NCBI GenBank assembly: GCA_009845425.1 | Contig: VXZQ01000009.1 | Location: forward strand, 62,001 to 126,000 | Source: Holophagales bacterium | Lineage (GTDB): Bacteria; Acidobacteriota; Thermoanaerobaculia; Multivoradales; Multivoraceae | DNA length: 64,000 bases | Direction of reading: 5' to 3' | Shown: in pieces, positions 30,459-37,426 of the stretch | Position numbering within the stretch: position 1 is the first letter of the stretch | Layout: each line of letters begins with the position of its first letter | Notes under the pieces: generated by a model | Databases searched by the model: none | Told to the model about the DNA's origin: nothing | Seen by the model: only the letters and a program-made list of their open reading frames with translations | Position numbers and translations under genes: made by a program

Positions 30459-30542
30459 GAAGTGATCTCGTTCCCGTGGTTTGCGGGCTCGCGCCCGGAT
30501 AGCCCGCAGCGGACGACGCACGCCAGCCCGCGAGCGTTGCGG

Positions 30543-30571
30543 ATTCTGCACGAGCCCGCCCGCCCCGTCAA
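30543..30571 (-). promoter_or_regulatory. Promoter of the rpsU-mutS2-dnaG-rpoD operon
   Basis: Minus strand: TTGACG (30566-30571), a 17-base spacer, CAGAAT (30543-30548). The start would be near 30536, leaving about 78 bases to the rpsU ATG. A GC-rich imperfect hairpin (arms around 30551-30583), which may end the upstream lipoprotein transcript, overlaps the -35 box. Confidence 0.6.
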
Positions 30572-30585
30572 GGGCGGCGGGCCGC

Positions 30586-31377
30586 CTACTCTTCTTCTTC
30601 CCGGCCCTCGACGGCGTTGGCGTCGGTGCGGTAGACCTTCCTGTCGCCCTCGCGGAAGAACACGCCGGCAGCAGCACCGTCACCGTGTTCTTCGGGATTC
30701 TTCGGGTAGAACCAGGCGAAGACGTTCTCCGCGTCGAACTCTCGAACATTGCGGTGGAAGACCTTGCCGAGAAGCGCTTCGACCTCGGCCTCGGTCATGC
30801 CCCGATTGACCTGCGCCAACCGTTCGGCGGTGATGTAGCGCGCTTCCTGGTAATCCGCCAGCCGCGCCTGGAGATCGGCGTTGTCGGGGTCGACGCCGAG
30901 GGCCCGCTCGAGGATCTCGACCGCCCTGCGGTAGTCGCCGCCCTTGACCACGTACTCCTCCGCCAGGTACATGTCCTCGGCACTCTTCATCGCGAAGGCG
31001 TTGCGCTGCTCCTCGGTCATTTCGCCGCCGAGTTCCCACTCCGCCTCGTTGATGTAGTTGACCAGCTTGGTCGAAAACGCCTCGCCGTCGCTGCCGACCT
31101 CGTTGTCGAGCGCTTCGACCTCCGCGTTCAGGGCCTCGACATCGTCTTCCTCGCCCGGCGCGGCAACTCGCGCGCGGAGCCCCGCCAGTTCGTCGCGTTT
31201 GGCGTTCAGGGCCGCCTGATCCTCCTGCAGTTCGGCCCACGCATCGGCGCGCGCGACGGCGACCCGCTCCTCCTCCGAGGGGCCGCATGCGACCAGAGCG
31301 GCGAACAGAACGATGACCGAAGCGCCGGCGGCAAAACCCGCCCGGCCCGGCCGCCCGATTGGAGTGGATCTCGACAT
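30586..31377 (-). CDS. Lipoprotein with TPR-like helices and a BamE/OmlA-like C-terminus
   Basis: A 263-residue predicted lipoprotein: lipobox LVAC with Cys31 after a hydrophobic signal. AAGGAGG lies 8 bases before the ATG, the best Shine-Dalgarno in this region. Residues 40-110 are heptad-like and acidic (coiled coil), 140-180 look like one TPR pair ([30 protein letters not shown] written here in parts: [30 protein letters not shown]). The tail [13 protein letters not shown] followed by FAWFYPKN and a KVYR strand resembles the SmpA/OmlA (BamE) fold. Possible envelope-assembly or periplasmic scaffold role; not assignable to a named gene. A TATAGT box (minus, 31415-31420) may be its -10. Confidence 0.78.
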   Translation of the reverse strand: MSRSTPIGRPGRAGFAAGASVIVLFAALVACGPSEEERVAVARADAWAELQEDQAALNAKRDELAGLRARVAAPGEEDDVEALNAEVEALDNEVGSDGEAFSTKLVNYINEAEWELGGEMTEEQRNAFAMKSAEDMYLAEEYVVKGGDYRRAVEILERALGVDPDNADLQARLADYQEARYITAERLAQVNRGMTEAEVEALLGKVFHRNVREFDAENVFAWFYPKNPEEHGDGAAAGVFFREGDRKVYRTDANAVEGREEEE

Positions 31378-31468
31378 TCTGGCGCCTCCTTGGACCGCTT
31401 GTTGCGTGTCGCGGACTATACCCCAAGCCGGGCCAGGATCGGGCGCCCATGAAGCTCCATCCTGGGGC

Positions 31469-31474
31469 TATACT
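31469..31474 (+). promoter_or_regulatory. -10 box upstream of the CAU tRNA
   Basis: TATACT 26 bases before the tRNA 5' end; a start near 31481 would leave a short leader. No good -35 element is visible at 16-18 bases upstream (CCCATG), so it is only a partial promoter call. Confidence 0.4.
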
Positions 31475-31499
31475 GCGGCACTGCGCTCGGGGGCCCTGA

Positions 31500-31572
31500 G
31501 GGTCCATAGCTCAGCGGTTAGAGCATCCGGCTCATAACCGGCAGGTCCCTGGTTCGAATCCAGGTGGACCCA
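31500..31572 (+). tRNA. tRNA with anticodon CAT (elongator Met or Ile2)
   Basis: A 73-nt cloverleaf: acceptor GGGTCCA/TGGACCC with discriminator A, anticodon stem CCGG/CCGG flanking loop CTCATAA, T-arm CCTGG-TTCGAAT-CCAGG. CCA is not encoded. The fully paired first acceptor base pair rules out initiator tRNA. Elongator Met is the likelier reading; Ile2 (with lysidine at C34) cannot be excluded by eye. Confidence 0.9.
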
Positions 31573-31630
31573 CACCGCGACCTGCGGAGCCTGCGAACGC
31601 TAACTGACTGGAAGCTCTGACAATCGGCGC

Positions 31631-32371
31631 ATGGAAAGAGTCCTCGACACGATCGTAGATCTGCAGCAGGCGAGCGTGGAACTCACTCACAGCCGCGCCC
31701 TGCTGGAGGGGGTTCCCGAATCGATGCAGGAACTCCATGACCAGTACGAGCATCAACGGAGCGAGATCGAACGGCTCGAGCAGGAGTGGCAGCAGGCAGA
31801 ACTCGAGCGCCGCGCCGCGGAAACGGAGGCGGCGACGGGCAAGGAGAGCATCGAGCGCTACCAGGAACAGATCGCCCGCGTGACAACACAGCGCGAGTAC
31901 GGCGCCCTTCTGAGCGAGATCGACACCGTGCGCGCCAGGATGCGGGAAGCGGACGACGAGGCGCTCCAGGCCATCGAACGCCAGGAGGAGGCGTCGACGC
32001 AACTCGACGAGATCCGTGGCGCGTTCGAGACCCTGAACGAGCAGTACCAGGCGCAGCTCGCCGTGTGGGAAGAGCAGAAGCCCGAGATGCGAAAGCGGGT
32101 CGAAGCGCTCGAGGGGCAGATCGAGGTGTTTCGCGAACGCCTGCCGCCCGCCGCCCTGCTCCAGTACGAGCGCCTGTTCGATCGCCACGGCGGCGCGCCC
32201 CTGGCGGCCATCGGAGTCGTGGAGAGCACCGGTGCTCCCATCCGGCACTGCTCGTTCTGCAACTACCGGATCAGGCCCCAGGTCGTGGTGCAGATTCAGA
32301 CCCAGGGCGCGCTCGTACCCTGCGACTCCTGCCAGCGGATCCTGTACCTGGACGACGGAGAGGCCGGCTGA
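31631..32371 (+). CDS. C4-type zinc-ribbon coiled-coil protein (COG1579/DUF164)
   Basis: A 246-residue cytoplasmic protein. Residues 1-180 form a long, charged antiparallel coiled coil (repeated ERLEQEW, QAIERQEEA patterns). The C-terminus is a zinc ribbon with CSFC at 207-210 and CDSC at 231-234. Family members (COG1579) are widespread and are suspected to bind nucleic acid or act as adaptors; CdsZ in Chlamydia and HP0958/FlgZ in Helicobacter act as secretion or flagellar chaperones and RNA-binding proteins. The stop codon overlaps the probable start of yggS. It follows the CAU tRNA by 58 bp. Confidence 0.88.
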   Translation: MERVLDTIVDLQQASVELTHSRALLEGVPESMQELHDQYEHQRSEIERLEQEWQQAELERRAAETEAATGKESIERYQEQIARVTTQREYGALLSEIDTVRARMREADDEALQAIERQEEASTQLDEIRGAFETLNEQYQAQLAVWEEQKPEMRKRVEALEGQIEVFRERLPPAALLQYERLFDRHGGAPLAAIGVVESTGAPIRHCSFCNYRIRPQVVVQIQTQGALVPCDSCQRILYLDDGEAG

Positions 32372-33090
32372 ACGAGGCCCCGGGGAGGACCGCGGCCGAA
32401 CGCCACGCGGAGATAGTGGACCGGCTGGCGGAGGCCTGCCGGCAGGCGGGCAGACAGCCGGAAGAGGTCGCCCTGGTCGGCGCCTGCAAGCGCCAGCCGC
32501 TCGAACGGATCGCAGAGGCGGTGGACGCCGGTCTCCGCATCCTCGGTGAAAACCAGGTCCAGGAAGGCGAGGCGCACCGCGCGGCGCTGCTCGAAGCCGG
32601 CTACGGCGACGGGGTCGCCTGGCATCTGATCGGACCGCTGCAGACGAACAAGGCGGCCCGCGCCTGCGACGCCTTCGACGTGTTCGAAGCGGTCGACCGG
32701 CCGAAGATCGCGGGACGGCTGGACCGCGTGCTCGGCAGCCGGGGGCTCGGCGTCCGCGGCTGCCTGCTGGAAGTGAACATCGGCCGCGAACCCAGCAAGC
32801 ACGGGTTCCTGCCCGAGGACACGGACGCGATGCTGCGCATGGGCGACCTCGACCATCTGCGGGTTCGCGGCCTGATGGCGATTCCCCCGCAGCGCGCCGA
32901 TGCGCGCGAGTCCCGCTCCGACTTCGCGGCGCTCAGGAGCCTGCGCGACCGGCTGGCCCGGGACGGCCTGTTCGGAAACCAGGAAGGGTGGCTGTCGATG
33001 GGCATGAGCGCCGACTTCGAGGTCGCCGTCCTTGAGGGCGCCACCCACGTGCGAATCGGTTCCGCGTTGTTCGGTCCCCGACCGCGGTAA
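32368..33090 (+). CDS. yggS: YggS/PROSC-type PLP homeostasis protein
   Basis: Alanine-racemase-fold PLP carrier of about 240 residues. The PLP lysine is in LVGACKRQPLERIAEAVDAG, with GENQVQEG, WHLIGPLQTNKA, LLEVNIG, GLMAIPP, LSMGMSADFEVAV and HVRIGSALFG in order. No ATG, GTG or TTG lies where the conserved first helix requires a start. CTG at 32368, overlapping the upstream stop as CTGA and preceded by GGAGAGG, gives a full-length protein. The alternative GTG at 32416 would cut into that helix. The frame is open further upstream only as a shadow of the zinc-ribbon gene. Start uncertain, identity secure. Confidence 0.9.
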   Translation: MNEAPGRTAAERHAEIVDRLAEACRQAGRQPEEVALVGACKRQPLERIAEAVDAGLRILGENQVQEGEAHRAALLEAGYGDGVAWHLIGPLQTNKAARACDAFDVFEAVDRPKIAGRLDRVLGSRGLGVRGCLLEVNIGREPSKHGFLPEDTDAMLRMGDLDHLRVRGLMAIPPQRADARESRSDFAALRSLRDRLARDGLFGNQEGWLSMGMSADFEVAVLEGATHVRIGSALFGPRPR

Positions 33091-33094
33091 GGAC

Positions 33095-33163
33095 GCCGGC
33101 CAAGGCCGGCGACGCTACCTGGCCGCCTTCGGCGGCAGCGGGTCAGAAGACCCGCGCACCGAG
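33095..33163. repeat. Three-hairpin intergenic repeat, copy D
   Basis: Between yggS and the acyl-CoA ligase. GCCGGCC-AA-GGCCGGC (33095-33110), GCCGCC-TTC-GGCGGC (33122-33136) and CGGGTC-AGAA-GACCCG (33139-33154), then CGCGCACC. Same order and orientation as copy C at 8311-8385, with most substitutions in the loops and in the linker between the first two hairpins. Confidence 0.85.
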
Positions 33164-33167
33164 CACG

Positions 33168-34967
33168 GTGTTACCGTTTCAGTCCTTGGAGACCCTGTCC
33201 GATCTGCTCCGGGTCGTCGCGGAACGCTACGGCGCTCGCGAGGACCTGCTGACCATCCGGCGCCATCGCCGGACGGATTCGCTGTCCGCCCGCGAGTTCG
33301 TCGACGCCGTCTGCCGGACCGCGAAGGCGCTCGAGTCGCGCGGGGTGGCCAAGGGCGACCGCGTAGCGCTGTTCGCCACCAACCGGCCGGAGTGGCACAT
33401 CGTCGACTTCGCCTGCCACCTGGTGGGCGCCGTGTCCGTGCCGATCTATCCGACCCTCAACGCGCCCCAGGTCGCCTACATCCTGCTCGACAGCGGCGCC
33501 GGCTGGGTCTTCTACGACAACAAGGCGAAACGGGACCTGCTCTCGGGCATCGTTCCGCACGGCGCCGGCGAGGACGACGGAGACGGCAACGAGCAGCGGG
33601 GGCTGCGGATGGTGGCGCTGGACGCCGACGCAGCCGTCGAGGGCGGCACCGATCTCGAAGCCCTGATCGCCGGCGCGCCGCCGTCCACCGACGCCGACCT
33701 CGCGGCCTTCAGCGGGCGGGTCGGCCAGGACGACACGGCGAGCATCATCTACACCTCCGGCACCACCGGCGACCCCAAGGGCGTCGTCCTCTCGCACCGG
33801 AACTTCGTCTCGAACATCCTCGCCTGCCAGGAGCTCTACCCTCTGGGAGAGGAGGACCAGGCGCTCTCCTTCCTGCCGCTCTCCCACGTCTTCGAGCGCA
33901 CGGTCGACTACCTCTTCTTCTACCGCGGGGTGTCGATCCACTACTCCCCTGCGATCGAGCGGGTCGCCGGCCTGATGCCGGACGTGCGGCCCACCGTCCT
34001 GTGTTCGGTGCCCAGGCTCTACGAGAGCGCCTACCTGCGCATCCAGAACCTGTTCGCGAGCCAGCCGCCGGCCCGCCGCCGGTTGATCGGCTGGGCGCTG
34101 AAGGTCGGCAAGCGGCGGGCGGAGCGGGGCGGAGCGGCGCTCCAGGGCCTGATCGCCGACCGCCTGGTGTTCCGCAAGATCAAGCAGCGCTTCGGAGGCC
34201 GCCTGCGGTTCGCGATCTCCGGCGGCGCCGCGATCGCCAACGAAGTCGCCGAGTTCTTCGACGCGATCGGCATTCGCCTCTACCAGGGCTACGGACTGAC
34301 CGAGACTGCGCCGGTTCTGGCCGTGGAGTACCCCGGCGCTTCCCGCCGCGGCTCGGTCGGCAAAGCCGCTCCCGGGGTCGAGCTGCGCATCGCGGACGAC
34401 GGCGAGATCCTCGCCCGCACCGAGGGCCTGATGCAGGGCTACTGGAAGAAGCCCCAGGACACCGCCGAGGCGATCGACCTGGACGGCTGGTTCCACACCG
34501 GCGACATCGGCCGCCTCGACGACGACGGCTACCTCTACATCACGGACCGCAAGAAGGACCTGCTGGTGACGAGCGGCGGCAAGAACGTCGCGCCCCAGCC
34601 GATCGAGCAGATGCTGATCACGCACCCCGCGATCGCGCAGGTGGTCGTGGTCGGCGACGGCTACCCCTACCTCAACGCCCTGATCGTGCCCAACTACGCG
34701 GAGCCGCCGGCGCCGTTCACCGGCATGGACCCCTCGGAGCTCCGGCAGGACCCGCGTCTCCAGGAGCTCGTCCAGGGCGTGCTCGACCGCGCGAACGAGC
34801 GGCTGCCGGCCCACGAGCGCGTGCGCCGTTTCCGGCTGCTCGAGCGCGAACTGACGCTCGAGGAGGGCGAGATCACGCCCACGCTGAAGGTGCGCAGGAA
34901 GATCGTCAACGAGCGCTACCGGGACGTGATCGCCTCGATGTACCTCAAGAGCCAGCGAGTCAGTTGA
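33168..34967 (+). CDS. Long-chain acyl-CoA synthetase (AMP-forming)
   Basis: A 599-residue fatty-acid-CoA ligase of the FadD15/bubblegum-like group. GTG at 33168 is the best start, giving MLPFQSLETLSDLLRVVAER, although no clear Shine-Dalgarno is visible and the repeat just upstream ends at 33163. AMP-binding motifs: IIYTSGTTGDPKGVVLSH (P-loop), LPLSHVFERT, the A5 motif YQGYGLTETAPV, WFHTGDIGRLDDDGYLYITD with the A7 aspartate, and DRKKDLLVTSGGKNVAPQPIE. The C-terminal EEGEITPTLKVRRK contains the catalytic lysine. It activates fatty acids for beta-oxidation or lipid synthesis. Its 3' end overlaps the convergent DUF3467 gene by 8 bp. Confidence 0.95.
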   Translation: MLPFQSLETLSDLLRVVAERYGAREDLLTIRRHRRTDSLSAREFVDAVCRTAKALESRGVAKGDRVALFATNRPEWHIVDFACHLVGAVSVPIYPTLNAPQVAYILLDSGAGWVFYDNKAKRDLLSGIVPHGAGEDDGDGNEQRGLRMVALDADAAVEGGTDLEALIAGAPPSTDADLAAFSGRVGQDDTASIIYTSGTTGDPKGVVLSHRNFVSNILACQELYPLGEEDQALSFLPLSHVFERTVDYLFFYRGVSIHYSPAIERVAGLMPDVRPTVLCSVPRLYESAYLRIQNLFASQPPARRRLIGWALKVGKRRAERGGAALQGLIADRLVFRKIKQRFGGRLRFAISGGAAIANEVAEFFDAIGIRLYQGYGLTETAPVLAVEYPGASRRGSVGKAAPGVELRIADDGEILARTEGLMQGYWKKPQDTAEAIDLDGWFHTGDIGRLDDDGYLYITDRKKDLLVTSGGKNVAPQPIEQMLITHPAIAQVVVVGDGYPYLNALIVPNYAEPPAPFTGMDPSELRQDPRLQELVQGVLDRANERLPAHERVRRFRLLERELTLEEGEITPTLKVRRKIVNERYRDVIASMYLKSQRVS

Positions 34968-35274
34968 CGCGGCCGGACACGTCCGTCGGGTCGGGCGCCT
35001 CCTCGATCACGCCGTGGACCTCTTCATAGCGCCGCAGGTTCGTGCCCAGGGCCCGGATGATCCGCTTGAGATGCCCGGGGCTGGTCACGATCCGGGCGCT
35101 GACGATGCCCTGAGGCGGAACCACGTTGATGAAGTCGAGGATGAACTCCTCGCGGGTGTGGGTGATGCGCAGCAGGTTGGAGTAGGCGCCCTTGAGTTCG
35201 GCGTCGCCGATCTTGACGTTGATCGACGAGGACGGATCCTGGTCGCCCGGTACTTCCTTGGGTTGGTCGCTCAT
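34960..35274 (-). CDS. DUF3467 protein
   Basis: A 104-residue small soluble protein. Start ATG at 35274 (MSDQPKEVPGDQDPSS) overlaps the stop of the Wzt-like ATPase as ATGA. The conserved core reads YSNLLRITHTREEFILDF, then INVVPPQGIVSARIVTSPGH and LKRIIRALGTNLRRYEE, which is the DUF3467 pattern. It shares the fold prediction of small beta-alpha domains; no function is established. Its position at the end of a polysaccharide-export operon is the only context. Confidence 0.9.
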   Translation of the reverse strand: MSDQPKEVPGDQDPSSSINVKIGDAELKGAYSNLLRITHTREEFILDFINVVPPQGIVSARIVTSPGHLKRIIRALGTNLRRYEEVHGVIEEAPDPTDVSGRVN

Positions 35275-36611
35275 TCGATTCTCCGTTGGTCTTCGGCCTG
35301 GCGGCCGGGCGAGAGCCAGTCGATGTCGGTCCGCGCGCCCATCGTCTCCACCTGCCACTCATGGTCGGGCAGGTAGAGGCCGATGCTCCTGAGCTGTGTG
35401 CTCTCCGCCACCGTGAACCGGAGCGCCCGGCGGCGGTAATCGTACGCCCTGCCGTCGCGGGCGTGAACCGCGACATCCACCGTGTACTCGCCCGGCGCCA
35501 ACCGCAGCTCCGGACAGACGAGCCGGACCCGCACCGGCCCAGCGAGAGAGCGCGGCTCGTAGCCGGCCAGATCGGTGTTCGTGCCCCAGCAGTCGACGCC
35601 CCGCGGGGTCTTGACGCCGACGCCGAAGACGAAGTCGGACAGGTCCTCCTTCGGCTCGACGTCGAGTTCGAAGGCCACCGCTTCCCCGCAGTGGACGTGG
35701 TAGCGCTCCTGCCGCTCCTCGCCGGCCAGCAGACGCACCGCCACGATTTCGGCCTCGCCCGAGCCCCAGCGCGCGGTCTCTTCGGCAGCGTCCGCGGACG
35801 CCGTCGGATCCTGCCCGCCTTCATCCGCCAGGCGGCGACGGTCGTGGGCCTCGCCCTCGCGCGCCGCCACCGACTCCAGGTAGGCGTCGATGACCCGTCG
35901 CGTCGACCCCAGGCCGCGGATCCGCCCGCCGTCCAGCCACATCGCCCGGTCGCAGATCTCGTCGATCAGGGTCATCGTGTGGCTGACCACGAGCAGGGTG
36001 CCGCCGCCGGCCAGGTGCTCCTCGATCCGCGCCAGGCAACGGTGGACGAACTCTTCGTCGCCGACCGCGAGGACCTCGTCGACCAGGAGGACTTCCGGGT
36101 CGGTGTGAATGGCGACCGAGAAGCCGAGCCTGACGTACATGCCGGAGGAGTAGTACTTGATCGGCTCTTCGATGAAGTCGCCGAGGCCCGCGAACTCCAC
36201 GATGTCGTCGTAGCGCTGCTCGATCCGGCGCCGGCTCAGTCCGAGCAGCGCCCCGTTGATGAAGATGTTCTCGCGGCCGGAGATCTCGGGATGAAAGCCC
36301 GCGCCGAGTTCGATCAGGGCCGCGACCCGGCCGTTCACCGAGAGTTCCCCGGAGGTCGGCGGCAGCAGGCCGGCCACCAGCTTGATCAGCGTCGACTTGC
36401 CCGAACCGTTGCCGCCGATGATCCCCACGGCCTCCCCGGCGGCGACCTCGAAACTGACGTCGGTCAGGGCCTCGACGACTTCGCCCGACTCGAGTCCACC
36501 AGTCAGGCTGCCCTCGAGCAGTGCGCTCTTCAGCGTCCGCAGCCGGTAGCCGCCGGCGGCGCGCCGGTAGCGCTTGCACAGGCCGCTCGCCGCGACTGCC
36601 GGCGGACTCAA
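35271..36611 (-). CDS. wzt: Wzt-like polysaccharide ABC transporter ATPase with C-terminal glycan-binding domain
   Basis: A 446-residue ATPase that energises export of a lipid-linked glycan. TTG at 36611, one base after the permease stop, is the start; there is no better codon downstream. Walker A GGNGSGKS is at 66-73, followed by the Wzt/TagH hallmarks GAGFHPEISGRENIF and IKYYSSGMYVRLGF, Walker B VLLVDEVLAVGD and the switch in VVSHTMTLI. After residue 290 a beta-rich domain (WGSGEAEIVAVRLL, CWGTNTDLAGYE, PGEYTVDVAVHARD) matches the Wzt C-terminal carbohydrate-binding module that recognises the polymer end in O-antigen exporters. The exported glycan therefore probably carries a terminal modification. 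Confidence 0.93.
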   Translation of the reverse strand: MSPPAVAASGLCKRYRRAAGGYRLRTLKSALLEGSLTGGLESGEVVEALTDVSFEVAAGEAVGIIGGNGSGKSTLIKLVAGLLPPTSGELSVNGRVAALIELGAGFHPEISGRENIFINGALLGLSRRRIEQRYDDIVEFAGLGDFIEEPIKYYSSGMYVRLGFSVAIHTDPEVLLVDEVLAVGDEEFVHRCLARIEEHLAGGGTLLVVSHTMTLIDEICDRAMWLDGGRIRGLGSTRRVIDAYLESVAAREGEAHDRRRLADEGGQDPTASADAAEETARWGSGEAEIVAVRLLAGEERQERYHVHCGEAVAFELDVEPKEDLSDFVFGVGVKTPRGVDCWGTNTDLAGYEPRSLAGPVRVRLVCPELRLAPGEYTVDVAVHARDGRAYDYRRRALRFTVAESTQLRSIGLYLPDHEWQVETMGARTDIDWLSPGRQAEDQRRIE

Positions 36612-36612
36612 C

Positions 36613-37425
36613 TCAGACCGCCTCGGCCAGGGTGTCTGAGAGGCGCGAGAAGAGGCCGGCGCCGACCACCCATGACACGGCGGCGATCGCGGCCATGATC
36701 GCCCACACATGGAGTTCGGGCAGGCGGCCGAAGAACAGAAGGTCCTGGGTCGCGGTGGTGAACGAAGTCATCGGGTTCAGTTGCACCACCCTCGCGAACT
36801 GCGGCGGCAGGTCGCTCAGCGTGTAGATGATCGGCGCCAGGAAGAACGCCAGGACGAGCAGATTGCCGAGGAGATCCCGCACGTCCTTGAAGTGAACGCA
36901 GAGAGCCGCCAGCGCGAAGGCGAGACCGGCGACCATGACCAGCTCGATCGCCAGCACGGCCGGCAGCAGGACGGCCGTCCAGCCGGAGATCGGATAGCCG
37001 AGCAGGCGGCCGGCGACCAGCGCGACTCCGACGATCGGCAGCGCCAGGAGGAAGTGCACGAGGTTCGCCGTCACCGCCACCGCCGGCAGCACCTCGACCG
37101 GAAACACCGCCTTCCGGATCAGGCCGCCGTTGGCCGTGAGGGACGTGCAGCCCTCGAGCAACGAGGTGGAGACCCAGATCCAGGGGAAGAGACCGGTCAC
37201 GAGAAACACGCCGTAGGGCTCGACGGCCACGAGGTCCGAGCGCTTCAGAATCATGCCGAACACGAAGGAGTAGACGGCGAGCAGCAGGAGCGGATTGAGC
37301 AGGGACCACAGGAAGCCCAGAACGCTTCCCCGGTAGCGCGCGCGCAGCTCCCGCATGACCAGGGTCCAGAGCAGGCTGCGGTAGCGGACCAGCGATCGGG
37401 CCACTTCGACCATTGCCGCGAGCAT
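36613..37425 (-). CDS. wzm: Wzm-like ABC-2 permease for polysaccharide export
   Basis: A 270-residue ABC-2 transporter permease. The ATG at 37425 is one base after the stop of the kinase-glycosidase gene. Start region LVMRELRARYRGSVLGFLWS is the typical cytoplasmic lead of Wzm/KpsM/TagG permeases, followed by about six membrane spans including SLLNPLLLLAVYSFVFGMIL, the GLFPWIWVSTSL re-entrant region and PIIYTLSDLPPQFARVVQLN. It pairs with the Wzt-like ATPase immediately downstream. Upstream residues in the same open frame overlap the previous gene and are not part of this protein. Confidence 0.93.
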   Translation of the reverse strand: MLAAMVEVARSLVRYRSLLWTLVMRELRARYRGSVLGFLWSLLNPLLLLAVYSFVFGMILKRSDLVAVEPYGVFLVTGLFPWIWVSTSLLEGCTSLTANGGLIRKAVFPVEVLPAVAVTANLVHFLLALPIVGVALVAGRLLGYPISGWTAVLLPAVLAIELVMVAGLAFALAALCVHFKDVRDLLGNLLVLAFFLAPIIYTLSDLPPQFARVVQLNPMTSFTTATQDLLFFGRLPELHVWAIMAAIAAVSWVVGAGLFSRLSDTLAEAV

Positions 37426-37426
37426 C

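Noticed and set aside
31500..31572. Initiator tRNA-Met
   Set aside because: The first acceptor pair is a proper G-C pair and the anticodon stem lacks the three consecutive G-C pairs typical of initiators.
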